Part shown: piece after piece, positions 5,108 through 11,680 of the stretch
Layout: each line of letters starts with the position of its first letter
How positions within the stretch are numbered: the stretch's first letter is position 1
NCBI GenBank assembly: GCA_029983555.1
Contig: JASBZH010000022.1
Coordinates: 1 to 20,499 of the forward strand
Origin: Peptoniphilus sp.
GTDB lineage: Bacteria > Bacillota > Clostridia > Tissierellales > Peptoniphilaceae
Reading direction: 5' to 3'
DNA: 20,499 nt
The notes under the pieces: model-generated
Told to the model about the DNA's origin: nothing
Database searches by the model: none
The model's input: the letters and a program-made list of their open reading frames with translations, nothing else
Position numbers and translations under genes: made by a program

Positions 5108-7087
5108 TTGAAAAGAAGAGCTGGAGGAGTTGGCTTTTATATATTACTAATTCTGCTCCTCGTTTCTACAATTAGATATTTTAGTCCTCCTGTAAATACA
5201 GTAGAAGAAAAATCTTTTACTGAATTTGTTCAGGAGCTTGACAAGGGCAATATAGTAAATGTTCATTTGCAAAACGGAAGAGACTCTATAGCAGAGGTTA
5301 AATTAAAAGACGGATCTACATTTAATACAGTTATTCCGCAAGAAGCTGCAGATACTTTTTATTCTGATTATTTAAAAGAAAAAAGTGATGCTGGAGAAAT
5401 TAATATAACTTCAACTGCTACAAAAGAAACTCCACTTATTGTAGAGTGGATACCTTCAATTGCGCTAATTGCAATTATGATATTCTTTTGGTATAGAGTT
5501 ATGCAAGCTCAAGGCGGAGCTGGCGGCAAGATGAATAGCTTTGGCAAGAGCAAGGCAAAGATGATAAATAAAGAGGATTCCAAAAATCTTGTAAAATTTA
5601 AAGACGTCGCTGGACTTGAAGAAGAAAAGGAAGAACTCGCTGAAATTGTAGATTTCTTAAAAAATCCAAAGAAATTTATAGATATGGGAGCGAGAATTCC
5701 AAAGGGCGTTCTTTTAGTTGGACCTCCTGGAACTGGTAAAACTTATTTATCAAAAGCTGTTGCTGGAGAAGCAGGAGTTCCGTTTTTTACAATGAGTGGT
5801 TCTGACTTCGTAGAAATGTTTGTCGGTGTCGGTGCTTCAAGAGTTAGAGATTTATTTGAAAACGCAAAGAAAAACGCTCCATGTATTATTTTTATCGACG
5901 AGATAGATGCAGTTGGTAGAAAGCGTGGTGCTGGACTTGGCGGAGGACATGACGAGAGAGAACAAACTTTAAATCAACTTCTTGTTGAGATGGATGGTTT
6001 TGGAACTAATGAGGGAGTAATAGTTATGGCAGCTACAAATAGAGCTGACATACTAGATCCCGCAATTTTAAGACCAGGAAGATTTGACAGGACAGTCTAT
6101 GTAGGAAGGCCAGATGTAAAAGCTAGAAAAGAAATTTTAAAAATACATTCAAGGAAAAAGAAACTTGAAGATGACGTGGATTTGGGAGTAATAGCAAAGA
6201 GAACACCAGGATTTACACCAGCAGATTTGGAAAACTTGATGAACGAGGCGGCTCTACTTGCTGCTCGCGAACGAAAAGATGCGATAACTATGGAAATAGT
6301 AAATGAGGCGTCAATTAAAGTTCAGGCAGGACCTGCTAAAAAATCTAAAGTCGTATCTGAAAAAGAGAGAAAACTTACGGCAGTTCATGAATCAGGTCAC
6401 GCTATTATTTCAACACTTCTTCCTGAAGAAGACCCAGTACACATGATTACAATAATTCCAAGGGGAATGGCAGGAGGATTTACGGCATATCTTCCAGAAG
6501 ATGAAATTTCTTTTATGACTAAGAAGAAAATGGAATCTTCAATTATTTCACTACTTGGAGGAAGAGTTGCAGAGTCACTTTTACTAGACGACATTTCAAC
6601 TGGTGCTTCAAATGACATCGAAAGGGCAACTAAGATTGCAAGGTCTATGGTAACAACTTATGGAATGAGCGATAGACTCGGAACTATAAACTTTGATTCA
6701 TCAGACAATGAAGTGTTTATAGGAAGAGAACTTGGAAAGACCCAAAATTATTCTGAAAAAACTGCAGCTGAAATTGACGAAGAAGTTTCAAAAATTATTA
6801 ATGGAGCTTATGCTAAGTGTAAGAAACTTTTAAGCGATAACATCGACAAAGTAATTGCACTTTCAGATGCACTTCTAGAAAAAGAGACAATTTATGCTAA
6901 GGACTTTGGAAAGATTTTTAGCGGTGAATCACTAGATAAAGATCCATTGGATTCCGATGAGAGCATTCACATTTCTGATTTATCTGACGAAGCAAAAGAC
7001 ATTATAAGTAAAGACGAAAATAAAAAAGTAAAAAAAGACTTGGAAGAAAAAGAAGATTCTAAAGAAGATAAAGATAAAACTGAATAG
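5108..7087 (+). CDS. ftsH: ATP-dependent zinc metalloprotease FtsH
   Basis: A membrane-anchored AAA+ protease that degrades misfolded membrane proteins and regulators as a hexamer. There are two membrane segments (about 10-26 and 112-130) around a small extracytoplasmic domain. Then come Walker A GPPGTGKT (205-212), Walker B IFIDEID (261-267), the SRH region with RPGRFDR (322-328), and the zinc protease motif HESGH (427-431). The likely third zinc ligand is the D in GASNDIERAT. The C-terminal 50 residues are an acidic, lysine-rich low-complexity tail. The start is TTG at 5108: AGGAGA lies 7 nt upstream and no ATG is nearby. It follows hpt by 21 nt in the same operon and ends in a strong terminator. 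In Bacillus coaX would follow; here an accessory block intervenes. Confidence 0.97.
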   Translation: MKRRAGGVGFYILLILLLVSTIRYFSPPVNTVEEKSFTEFVQELDKGNIVNVHLQNGRDSIAEVKLKDGSTFNTVIPQEAADTFYSDYLKEKSDAGEINITSTATKETPLIVEWIPSIALIAIMIFFWYRVMQAQGGAGGKMNSFGKSKAKMINKEDSKNLVKFKDVAGLEEEKEELAEIVDFLKNPKKFIDMGARIPKGVLLVGPPGTGKTYLSKAVAGEAGVPFFTMSGSDFVEMFVGVGASRVRDLFENAKKNAPCIIFIDEIDAVGRKRGAGLGGGHDEREQTLNQLLVEMDGFGTNEGVIVMAATNRADILDPAILRPGRFDRTVYVGRPDVKARKEILKIHSRKKKLEDDVDLGVIAKRTPGFTPADLENLMNEAALLAARERKDAITMEIVNEASIKVQAGPAKKSKVVSEKERKLTAVHESGHAIISTLLPEEDPVHMITIIPRGMAGGFTAYLPEDEISFMTKKKMESSIISLLGGRVAESLLLDDISTGASNDIERATKIARSMVTTYGMSDRLGTINFDSSDNEVFIGRELGKTQNYSEKTAAEIDEEVSKIINGAYAKCKKLLSDNIDKVIALSDALLEKETIYAKDFGKIFSGESLDKDPLDSDESIHISDLSDEAKDIISKDENKKVKKDLEEKEDSKEDKDKTE

Positions 7088-7094
7088 TTAGTAA

Positions 7095-7122
7095 AAAAGG
7101 GCAGTGTTGATACTGCCCTTTT
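7095..7122. terminator. Bidirectional terminator between ftsH and thiE
   Basis: GGGCAGT (7099-7105) and ACTGCCC (7112-7118) form a perfect 7-bp stem with a 6-nt loop, extended by A-T pairs. Plus-strand T run (7119-7122) serves ftsH; on the minus strand the six A at 7093-7098 become a U run serving thiE, which ends at 7161. Confidence 0.9.
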
Positions 7123-7160
7123 AAAATACTTAAATTAAAATGTTGTGAGAATTATTGTAA

Positions 7161-7775
7161 TTAAACTAAAATTTGATTTATCTTTTCTTTTAAATCGCGT
7201 GTCCTCTTAAAGACATTTTCTGCATTCATTATTTCTCTTACGACACAAATTCCATCGACTTTTGACCCTTTTAAAATATCGACATTGGCAAATGTAAGTC
7301 CGCCAATTGCGTAGACGTCGATATCTACATTTTCTTTGATTGAATTTAGAGTGTCTACAGAAGTTATTACAGTTTTTACTTTAGTTGCTGTTTCAAAAAT
7401 TGCACCCACCCCAAGATAACTTGCACCATCTGACTGAGCCTTCTTTGCAGTTTCTACAGTTTTTGCAGTGGCACCAATTATATTATCTGGCATGAGTTTT
7501 TTTACATATCTTATTGGCAAATCACTTTTACCAACATGTACACCAGTGTTAATTGCCATTGCAATAGAAACTCTATCGTCTATTATAAGTGGCACATTGA
7601 AACTATCTGCTAAAGATTTAACTTTTATTGCGAGATCTAAAACTTCTCTTGTGCTCTTATCTTTTTCCCTAAGTTGAAGTAAATCTATTCCGCCTTTTAA
7701 GGCTTCTTCAACTCTTTCTAAAAATTCACTCTCGGTGTAGTTATCAGAATTGGTAACTAAATATAATTTTTTCAT
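7161..7775 (-). CDS. thiE: Thiamine phosphate synthase
   Basis: ThiE joins HMP pyrophosphate and hydroxyethylthiazole phosphate to give thiamine phosphate. The TIM-barrel markers are present: KKLYLVTN at the start, LLQLREKDKST (about 32-42, pyrophosphate contacts), LIIDDRV (about 64-70, where most homologues have INDR), GVHVGKSDLP, and the late GGLTF glycine turn. The usual GxSxH segment reads GATAKT, so the enzyme is a somewhat divergent member. The 204-residue length is normal. ATG overlaps the thiM stop by 4 nt, indicating translational coupling. It is the last gene of the thiW-thiM-thiE operon; no thiD or thiC is in the window, so HMP-PP must come from elsewhere. Confidence 0.93.
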   Translation of the reverse strand: MKKLYLVTNSDNYTESEFLERVEEALKGGIDLLQLREKDKSTREVLDLAIKVKSLADSFNVPLIIDDRVSIAMAINTGVHVGKSDLPIRYVKKLMPDNIIGATAKTVETAKKAQSDGASYLGVGAIFETATKVKTVITSVDTLNSIKENVDIDVYAIGGLTFANVDILKGSKVDGICVVREIMNAENVFKRTRDLKEKINQILV

Positions 7776-8584
7776 TTATAAATCCTCACTTTAGCATTTT
7801 TTAATAATTCTTCATCAGTTATAGTTGCCATTTTGTCAAATAGTTTTGTTTTAAAAGTGTATATCCTATCATCAGCTGCTAGTTCTGCAGAGATTTCTAA
7901 AATTAATAGAGCGAGTAGACTCGCATCTATTGCTTCAAATTCTGACAAGAAAGCTGCTATCATCGAATTTAAAATGCAGCCAGTGCCAGTTAAAAGAGTA
8001 AGACATTCATTTCCATTTGAAACAATTATTGTAAAATCATTTCTTGTCAAAATATCGACCTTACCTGTGATAAGTACAGTGGTGTCATATTTTTTAGAAA
8101 GATTTTTTGAAATTTCAATATATGTTATAAGACTACTCTCATCTAGCTTGTCCTCATCACCTACGTCAATTCCATTTGTGTTTGATTTTAAACCAGCTAA
8201 TTTTTTTATTTCAGATGCGTTTCCCTTTATCACTTCAAATTTATTACTGGATAGGAGTTTAATAGCCATTTCATACCTGTAACTTGAAATTGCTATTCCA
8301 ACTAAATCGATGATCTGAGGTATATTATTTTCTGTGGCTACTTTAGATGAAATAAAAATTGACTCCATTCTCTCACTTGTTATATTTCCAAGACTTAGAC
8401 TAAGTGCTTTTGAAGCTTTTGTTATATCAGAAACTTCTACTGGATTCTCGGCACAAATCGCCTTTGCACCAAGTAGAAGAACTGCATTTACAGAATTTTC
8501 AACTGCAATCTTGTGAGTTATGCAGTGAATTAAATTATTTTTTATTATTTTTCTATTTGCTATAATTTTTTCTAGAGCTTTCAT
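7772..8584 (-). CDS. thiM: Hydroxyethylthiazole kinase
   Basis: ThiM phosphorylates the thiazole alcohol THZ, the salvage entry into thiamine made by ThiE downstream. Ribokinase-like features are HCITHKIAVENSVNAVLLLG near the N-terminus, IKGNASEIKKLAG (around 118-130), the VLITGKVD strand, and TGTGC with the catalytic cysteine. Other motifs have drifted: the usual DPVGVGA reads DLVGIAIS, and the N after CIT is H. This may be a divergent but active enzyme. The start is taken at the ATG at 8584 and not 8590, because AGGTG (8598-8594) is 9 nt from the former and only 3 nt from the latter. The gene overlaps the 3' end of thiW by about 32 nt. Length is then 270 residues. Confidence 0.9.
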   Translation of the reverse strand: MKALEKIIANRKIIKNNLIHCITHKIAVENSVNAVLLLGAKAICAENPVEVSDITKASKALSLSLGNITSERMESIFISSKVATENNIPQIIDLVGIAISSYRYEMAIKLLSSNKFEVIKGNASEIKKLAGLKSNTNGIDVGDEDKLDESSLITYIEISKNLSKKYDTTVLITGKVDILTRNDFTIIVSNGNECLTLLTGTGCILNSMIAAFLSEFEAIDASLLALLILEISAELAADDRIYTFKTKLFDKMATITDEELLKNAKVRIYK

Positions 8585-9098
8585 AGACATTTACACCTAA
8601 CTTCTTTTGAATTTTATATAGGCTGCCATTTCTTTGAAGAGTCTTTAGAAAAATAAAAGCGACAGTACCACCTATTATAGTTGCTATTACAAAACTTGGA
8701 GTATAGAAAAATACTGTCAAATTAGTTCTTCCCAAAAGAAGTTTCATAACTGGATAAGAAACTATGGATCCAATTATTCCAGTTCCAATAATTTCTCCAA
8801 TAACCGCACAGATTATTTTTCCATTGCTCTTCCTATATAGAATTCCTGATAGGACTGCACCAAAAACTTGGCCAGTAAAGGCAAGTGGTGGGATTCCCAT
8901 TACAGACATTCTAATAATCGCTGTCAAAGTTCCATTTAAAAGGCTATACCATGGTCCAAGAAAAACAGAGCAGACCACATTAACGAAATGCGCCGTCGGG
9001 GCAAAGCCCTCAAATCTTAAAATCGGCGAAATAACAACACCCAGTGCCACAAACATGGCAAGGGTTACCAAAATAAGTACGTTTGAATTTTTTTTCAT
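8553..9098 (-). CDS. thiW: ECF transporter S component ThiW (thiazole uptake)
   Basis: A 181-residue membrane protein with about five to six hydrophobic helices, typical of ECF transporter substrate-capture subunits. It begins with the lysine-rich MKKNSN followed by VLILVTLAMFVALGVVISP, and has FEGFAPTAHFVNVVCSVFLG and the conserved FTGQVFGAVLSGILYRKSNG segment of the ThiW family. ThiW proteins are thought to bind the thiazole moiety of thiamine, which agrees with the following thiM and thiE and the TPP riboswitch in front. The ECF ATPases and EcfT are not encoded here, so it would use a shared energising module. Start ATG is preceded by AGGAG with a 5-nt spacer, and that ribosome binding site can be sequestered in a hairpin. 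Confidence 0.93.
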   Translation of the reverse strand: MKKNSNVLILVTLAMFVALGVVISPILRFEGFAPTAHFVNVVCSVFLGPWYSLLNGTLTAIIRMSVMGIPPLAFTGQVFGAVLSGILYRKSNGKIICAVIGEIIGTGIIGSIVSYPVMKLLLGRTNLTVFFYTPSFVIATIIGGTVAFIFLKTLQRNGSLYKIQKKLGVNVYESSRKNYSK

Positions 9099-9103
9099 AT
9101 TAT

Positions 9104-9115
9104 CTCCTCTAGGAG
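9104..9115 (-). promoter_or_regulatory. Ribosome-binding-site sequestering hairpin of the TPP riboswitch
   Basis: Minus-strand CTCC (9115-9112), loop TAGA, GGAG (9107-9104) can pair, and GGAG is the thiW ribosome binding site. No U-run terminator exists between aptamer and ATG, so control is probably translational. Just upstream, TACGC (9120-9116) can pair with GCGTA of the aptamer 3' end, which offers a competing ligand-free fold. Confidence 0.55.
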
Positions 9116-9120
9116 CGTAA

Positions 9121-9191
9121 ATTTTCCTACGCAGGCATTATCCTGACAGGTTCAAGGGTCGATTTCTCCTCTCAGCCGTAGCTCCCCAAGT
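9121..9191 (-). promoter_or_regulatory. TPP riboswitch (THI element)
   Basis: On the minus strand the diagnostic blocks occur in order: GGGGAGC, GGCTGAGAGG, ACCCTTGAACCTG, GGATAATGCC, GCGTAGG. These are the conserved pyrimidine- and pyrophosphate-binding parts of the thiamine pyrophosphate aptamer. It sits directly upstream of thiW and should switch off thiW-thiM-thiE when TPP is abundant. Base helix P1 is poor: AACTT at 9192-9188 faces AAATT near 9124-9120 with a C-A mismatch, and the promoter leaves little room for it. Confidence 0.97.
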
Positions 9192-9193
9192 TC

Positions 9194-9221
9194 ATTATAG
9201 CACAAATTCTTTAATTGTAAA
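9194..9221 (-). promoter_or_regulatory. Promoter of thiW-thiM-thiE
   Basis: On the minus strand TTTACA (9221-9216), 16-bp spacer, TATAAT (9199-9194) with an extended TGC before it: a near-consensus promoter. The predicted start at about 9187 falls inside the first conserved G run of the TPP aptamer; starts at 9191-9188 are possible. Confidence 0.8.
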
Positions 9222-9230
9222 AAGAGATAA

Positions 9231-9270
9231 TAAAATACCAGAGTAAGTGGTTAAATACTGACTCTGGTAT
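9231..9270 (-). terminator. Terminator of the DUF438 gene
   Basis: A perfect 10-bp stem, ATACCAGAGT (9235-9244) and ACTCTGGTAT (9261-9270), with a 16-nt loop that can pair further. On the minus strand it is followed by TTTTATT. It lies 39 nt after the stop codon of the DUF438 gene. Confidence 0.8.
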
Positions 9271-9308
9271 TATTTTAATTTCTTATAAAATTTCTAAGAA
9301 TTATGAAA

Positions 9309-10799
9309 TTACTCATCTTCTAAAAAATGTTTTTTTGTAAACTCCATGTCTTGTACTATTTCTAAAGTTCCAAGATAATTCTCATCCTCGTCACGAACGG
9401 CAATATAATTTATATATAATGCGTGTCCACGTTTATTTAGCCAAACTGGAACATTGTCTTTTCTTCCGCTTCTAAAGTCCTCTATAATGGAATTTACAAG
9501 TGCTTGTACCTTAGGTGGATGACAAGACATTACATTTCTATCAATTGCCATCTTAGGTCTTTTCATCATTTTTTCGCCTTCATTAAAGTATCTGTTGATA
9601 TTTTCTTTATCTACAAAAGTTATCTCAAGAGGAATTGTGTTTAGAAGTGCGTTTAGTTCATTTATTTTTAAATGACCACCGGATAGTTTAATTCTATCTT
9701 CATCTATTTTAAAAGATATATCATCATCTTTTTTCACATTCCAATTTTCTTCTTTAATTCCAAACACACTATCGTAGTCCTTCATATCTTCGGAAATCAA
9801 AATCCATTCTTCTTTTGTAAAGTTCATGGCACAGTTAGGAAATAGTATATTTTCTTCTTTATATATCATTTCTTCAATTCTCTTTAGAAGAGCTTTAAAT
9901 CTTTCGTAATTTTTATCCGCATTTTCTTTATCAGAAAGTAGGGATGTAACTTCAGAGCGAATTTCATCATCTACAGTCCACATAACTTTTGATGGACCTG
10001 TTATATTGTATTTTGACTCCAAGTGAGGATATAGAAGGTCGCCCTTTTTTGCGTAGTGGATACTTATATCTCTTAAATTGTAAAAAGCCTTGTAAAAATC
10101 TTTTTTATCCTCAAGAGCTTTTTTGGCCTCTTTAATAAGTTCTTCTAAAACTCTATTTTCTTTGGCAAAAATATTTAAAGGATGACCCAATGTATCAATA
10201 AGTTCTTTTGTGACAGTCATCTTTTTATCGTATTTACTTCTGTCAAACTTAAAATTATTATTTTCAACAGGAGAGTGTGCATTTGCAATTTTTTCTTCAA
10301 AAGTTTGACCGTGAAATAGGGCAGAGTGAAGGTCACAAAGTCTTTGCACTTCAGAAAGTGGAGTTCCCTCTCTAATTAATTCTTCTTCAACTTTCATAAT
10401 TTCTCTAGAATCTACGCCTTCAAAGTTTTTTCTAAAATCACTTCTTACTGTCTCAAGATCTTCTCCATTTCCAAGCCTTTTTAAATAGGATTTTAATAGC
10501 GAAGTTCTATCAGAATTTTCTTTATTTATATCTTCTATATCTTTATTTTTTATTTCTTTATTGTCATCAAGGGAATAATTTATAATTTCAAAATTATTTT
10601 CTTTAAATTTCTCTACAATCGTATCCATAGGTATATCGTGCATTTTCGCACCACGCGGAATTGTCATTACCTTACCCATGGAATTAAGCATGGCTTTCTT
10701 TTTAATTTGTGAAAAACCAAGTTCAACCATAATGTCAACGACTTCTGGATATTCTTTGGCTAGATCATATACACTTTTATTTAAATCAAGTTTTTTCAT
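9309..10799 (-). CDS. DUF1858-DUF438-hemerythrin-PAS protein
   Basis: A 496-residue cytoplasmic protein with four recognisable parts. Residues 1-70 are a DUF1858 domain (LDLNKSVYDLAKEYPEVVDI, then MGKVMTIPRGA). About 100-165 are DUF438 (GEDLETVRSDFRKNFEGVDS, IREGTPLSEVQRLCDLHSAL). About 200-335 are a hemerythrin-like HHE bundle with H206, H248, H259 and the E-rich KEENILFPN near 315-323, candidate di-iron ligands. About 370-490 are a PAS-like domain. Proteins of this architecture occur in anaerobes beside hcp and are thought to sense or detoxify NO or oxygen; a sensor role is inferred. It has its own -10 box and an upstream palindrome shared with hcp, so it is probably in the regulon of the neighbouring Crp-type regulator. 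ATG follows GGAG by about 8 nt. Confidence 0.88.
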   Translation of the reverse strand: MKKLDLNKSVYDLAKEYPEVVDIMVELGFSQIKKKAMLNSMGKVMTIPRGAKMHDIPMDTIVEKFKENNFEIINYSLDDNKEIKNKDIEDINKENSDRTSLLKSYLKRLGNGEDLETVRSDFRKNFEGVDSREIMKVEEELIREGTPLSEVQRLCDLHSALFHGQTFEEKIANAHSPVENNNFKFDRSKYDKKMTVTKELIDTLGHPLNIFAKENRVLEELIKEAKKALEDKKDFYKAFYNLRDISIHYAKKGDLLYPHLESKYNITGPSKVMWTVDDEIRSEVTSLLSDKENADKNYERFKALLKRIEEMIYKEENILFPNCAMNFTKEEWILISEDMKDYDSVFGIKEENWNVKKDDDISFKIDEDRIKLSGGHLKINELNALLNTIPLEITFVDKENINRYFNEGEKMMKRPKMAIDRNVMSCHPPKVQALVNSIIEDFRSGRKDNVPVWLNKRGHALYINYIAVRDEDENYLGTLEIVQDMEFTKKHFLEDE

Positions 10800-10831
10800 A
10801 ATAATACTCCTTTAATTTTCTCCTTAAATAC

Positions 10832-10837
10832 ATAATA
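10832..10837 (-). promoter_or_regulatory. -10 box of the DUF438 gene
   Basis: TATTAT on the minus strand; no usable -35. Its last base lies 34.5 bp from the centre of the palindrome at 10858-10875, so with a start 7 bp downstream the palindrome is centred at -41.5, the class II activator position. Confidence 0.6.
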
Positions 10838-10857
10838 AAAGAATTCCTTTACAAATT

Positions 10858-10875
10858 ATGTTGTAGTAACAACAT
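10858..10875. promoter_or_regulatory. Palindromic operator, copy 1 (Crp-type regulator)
   Basis: ATGTTGT-AGTA-ACAACAT has perfect 7-bp arms. Its inner 16 bp differ from the copy in front of hcp at only two central positions. It lies between the crp-type gene and the DUF438 gene and replaces the -35 region of the latter. Confidence 0.75.
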
Positions 10876-10890
10876 TTATTTTAAAATTTA

Positions 10891-11565
10891 TCAATTGATA
10901 TAAATCTCACTATTTTCGATGATTTTAAATTCATTTTTGTGAAATTTAATTATTCCATCTTTTTGCATTTTTGAGAGTTCATTTGACATTGAAGATCTAT
11001 CTACAGAAAGATAATCTGCAAGTTGTTGTCTATTGTACGGTATTTTAAAAGAAAGTGAATTTTCTTTTTTTACACATTCCGAGAAATAAGAAATTAATCT
11101 TTCTCTGATGGTCTTTGGACCAGTGTGTAAAATCTTGCGTGAGAGTTTTAAGTTTTTTATAGCGGCAATATTTACTAAATTTGAAATAAGCTTTGTGTGA
11201 AAGCTACACGCCTTTTCGCATGATGTCAGTACATCTTTTAAATTTAAAAAAAGAACTTCGCAGTTTTCCTTGGCAACTACATTTATCATGAGAGGTTCAT
11301 TTTCTAGCATTGCGTAAGTTTCTGCAAAGACTTCTCCTGAATTTATATTTCCAATTATAGTATTATTACCCCATATATCAGAACTTTCAATTAAGGCAGA
11401 ACCACTTAATATCAGCCCCATAAAATCTGTAGTTTGAGATTCCATTAAAATAAAATCTCCCTTTTCGTAAGTTTTTTTATAAGAGCTTATGCAGTTTAAA
11501 AGTATTTTTATTTGATTTTCATTTATTCCATTAAATAGTCTTGTTTCTGAAAGAATTATTTTCAT
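10891..11565 (-). CDS. Crp/Fnr-family transcription regulator (HcpR-like)
   Basis: A 224-residue regulator: cyclic-nucleotide-binding-like beta barrel (about 10-125, with GDFILMESQTTDFMGLILSG and GEVFAETYAML), long dimer helix (about 120-150) and winged helix-turn-helix (about 165-215). It lacks the N-terminal cysteine cluster of FNR, so an iron-sulfur oxygen sensor is unlikely. Aligned to E. coli CRP the recognition helix reads V-D-R190-S191-S-M-S-N195, so R180 is kept but E181 and R185 become S and N, suggesting a changed DNA target. It faces hcp across a shared palindrome and precedes the DUF438 gene, as HcpR regulators of nitrosative stress commonly do. AGGAG lies 6-7 nt before the ATG. 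The palindrome 13 bp before its start also suggests autoregulation. Confidence 0.9.
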   Translation of the reverse strand: MKIILSETRLFNGINENQIKILLNCISSYKKTYEKGDFILMESQTTDFMGLILSGSALIESSDIWGNNTIIGNINSGEVFAETYAMLENEPLMINVVAKENCEVLFLNLKDVLTSCEKACSFHTKLISNLVNIAAIKNLKLSRKILHTGPKTIRERLISYFSECVKKENSLSFKIPYNRQQLADYLSVDRSSMSNELSKMQKDGIIKFHKNEFKIIENSEIYIN

Positions 11566-11577
11566 TTTTTCTCCTTT

Positions 11578-11593
11578 TGTTGTTTTAACAACA
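11578..11593. promoter_or_regulatory. Palindromic operator, copy 2 (crp-hcp intergenic)
   Basis: TGTTGTTTTAACAACA is a 16-bp near-perfect palindrome with only the two central bases unpaired (TGTTGTT and AACAACA arms). It is centred 34.5 bp upstream of the last base of the hcp -10, identical to the spacing of copy 1. For the minus-strand crp gene it lies in the transcribed leader. Confidence 0.85.
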
Positions 11594-11607
11594 TAAATTT
11601 AATATTA

Positions 11608-11636
11608 ATAATAATATAATTTTGGTATAAAGTAAA
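11608..11636 (-). promoter_or_regulatory. Candidate promoter of the crp-type gene
   Basis: Minus-strand TTTACT (11636-11631), 17-bp spacer, TATTAT (11613-11608). Predicted start is near 11601, which would place the palindrome centre about 16 bp downstream of the start, a position expected to repress. The hcp -10 lies within its spacer. Confidence 0.5.
11615..11620 (+). promoter_or_regulatory. -10 box of hcp
   Basis: Perfect TATAAT without a consensus -35; the operator centred 41.5 bp before the predicted start (11627) stands in for it, the usual layout of an activator-dependent class II promoter. Confidence 0.75.
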
Positions 11637-11680
11637 TGATGAGTGTTACAAATTTTATTAAATAAGTATAGGAGGAATTT

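Noticed and set aside
7833..8282. A 149-codon plus-strand open frame opposite thiM
   Set aside because: It is antisense to a clear family member, has no ribosome binding site and shows no recognisable domain; the same holds for the other long antisense frames (for example 8764-9120 and 14897-15250).
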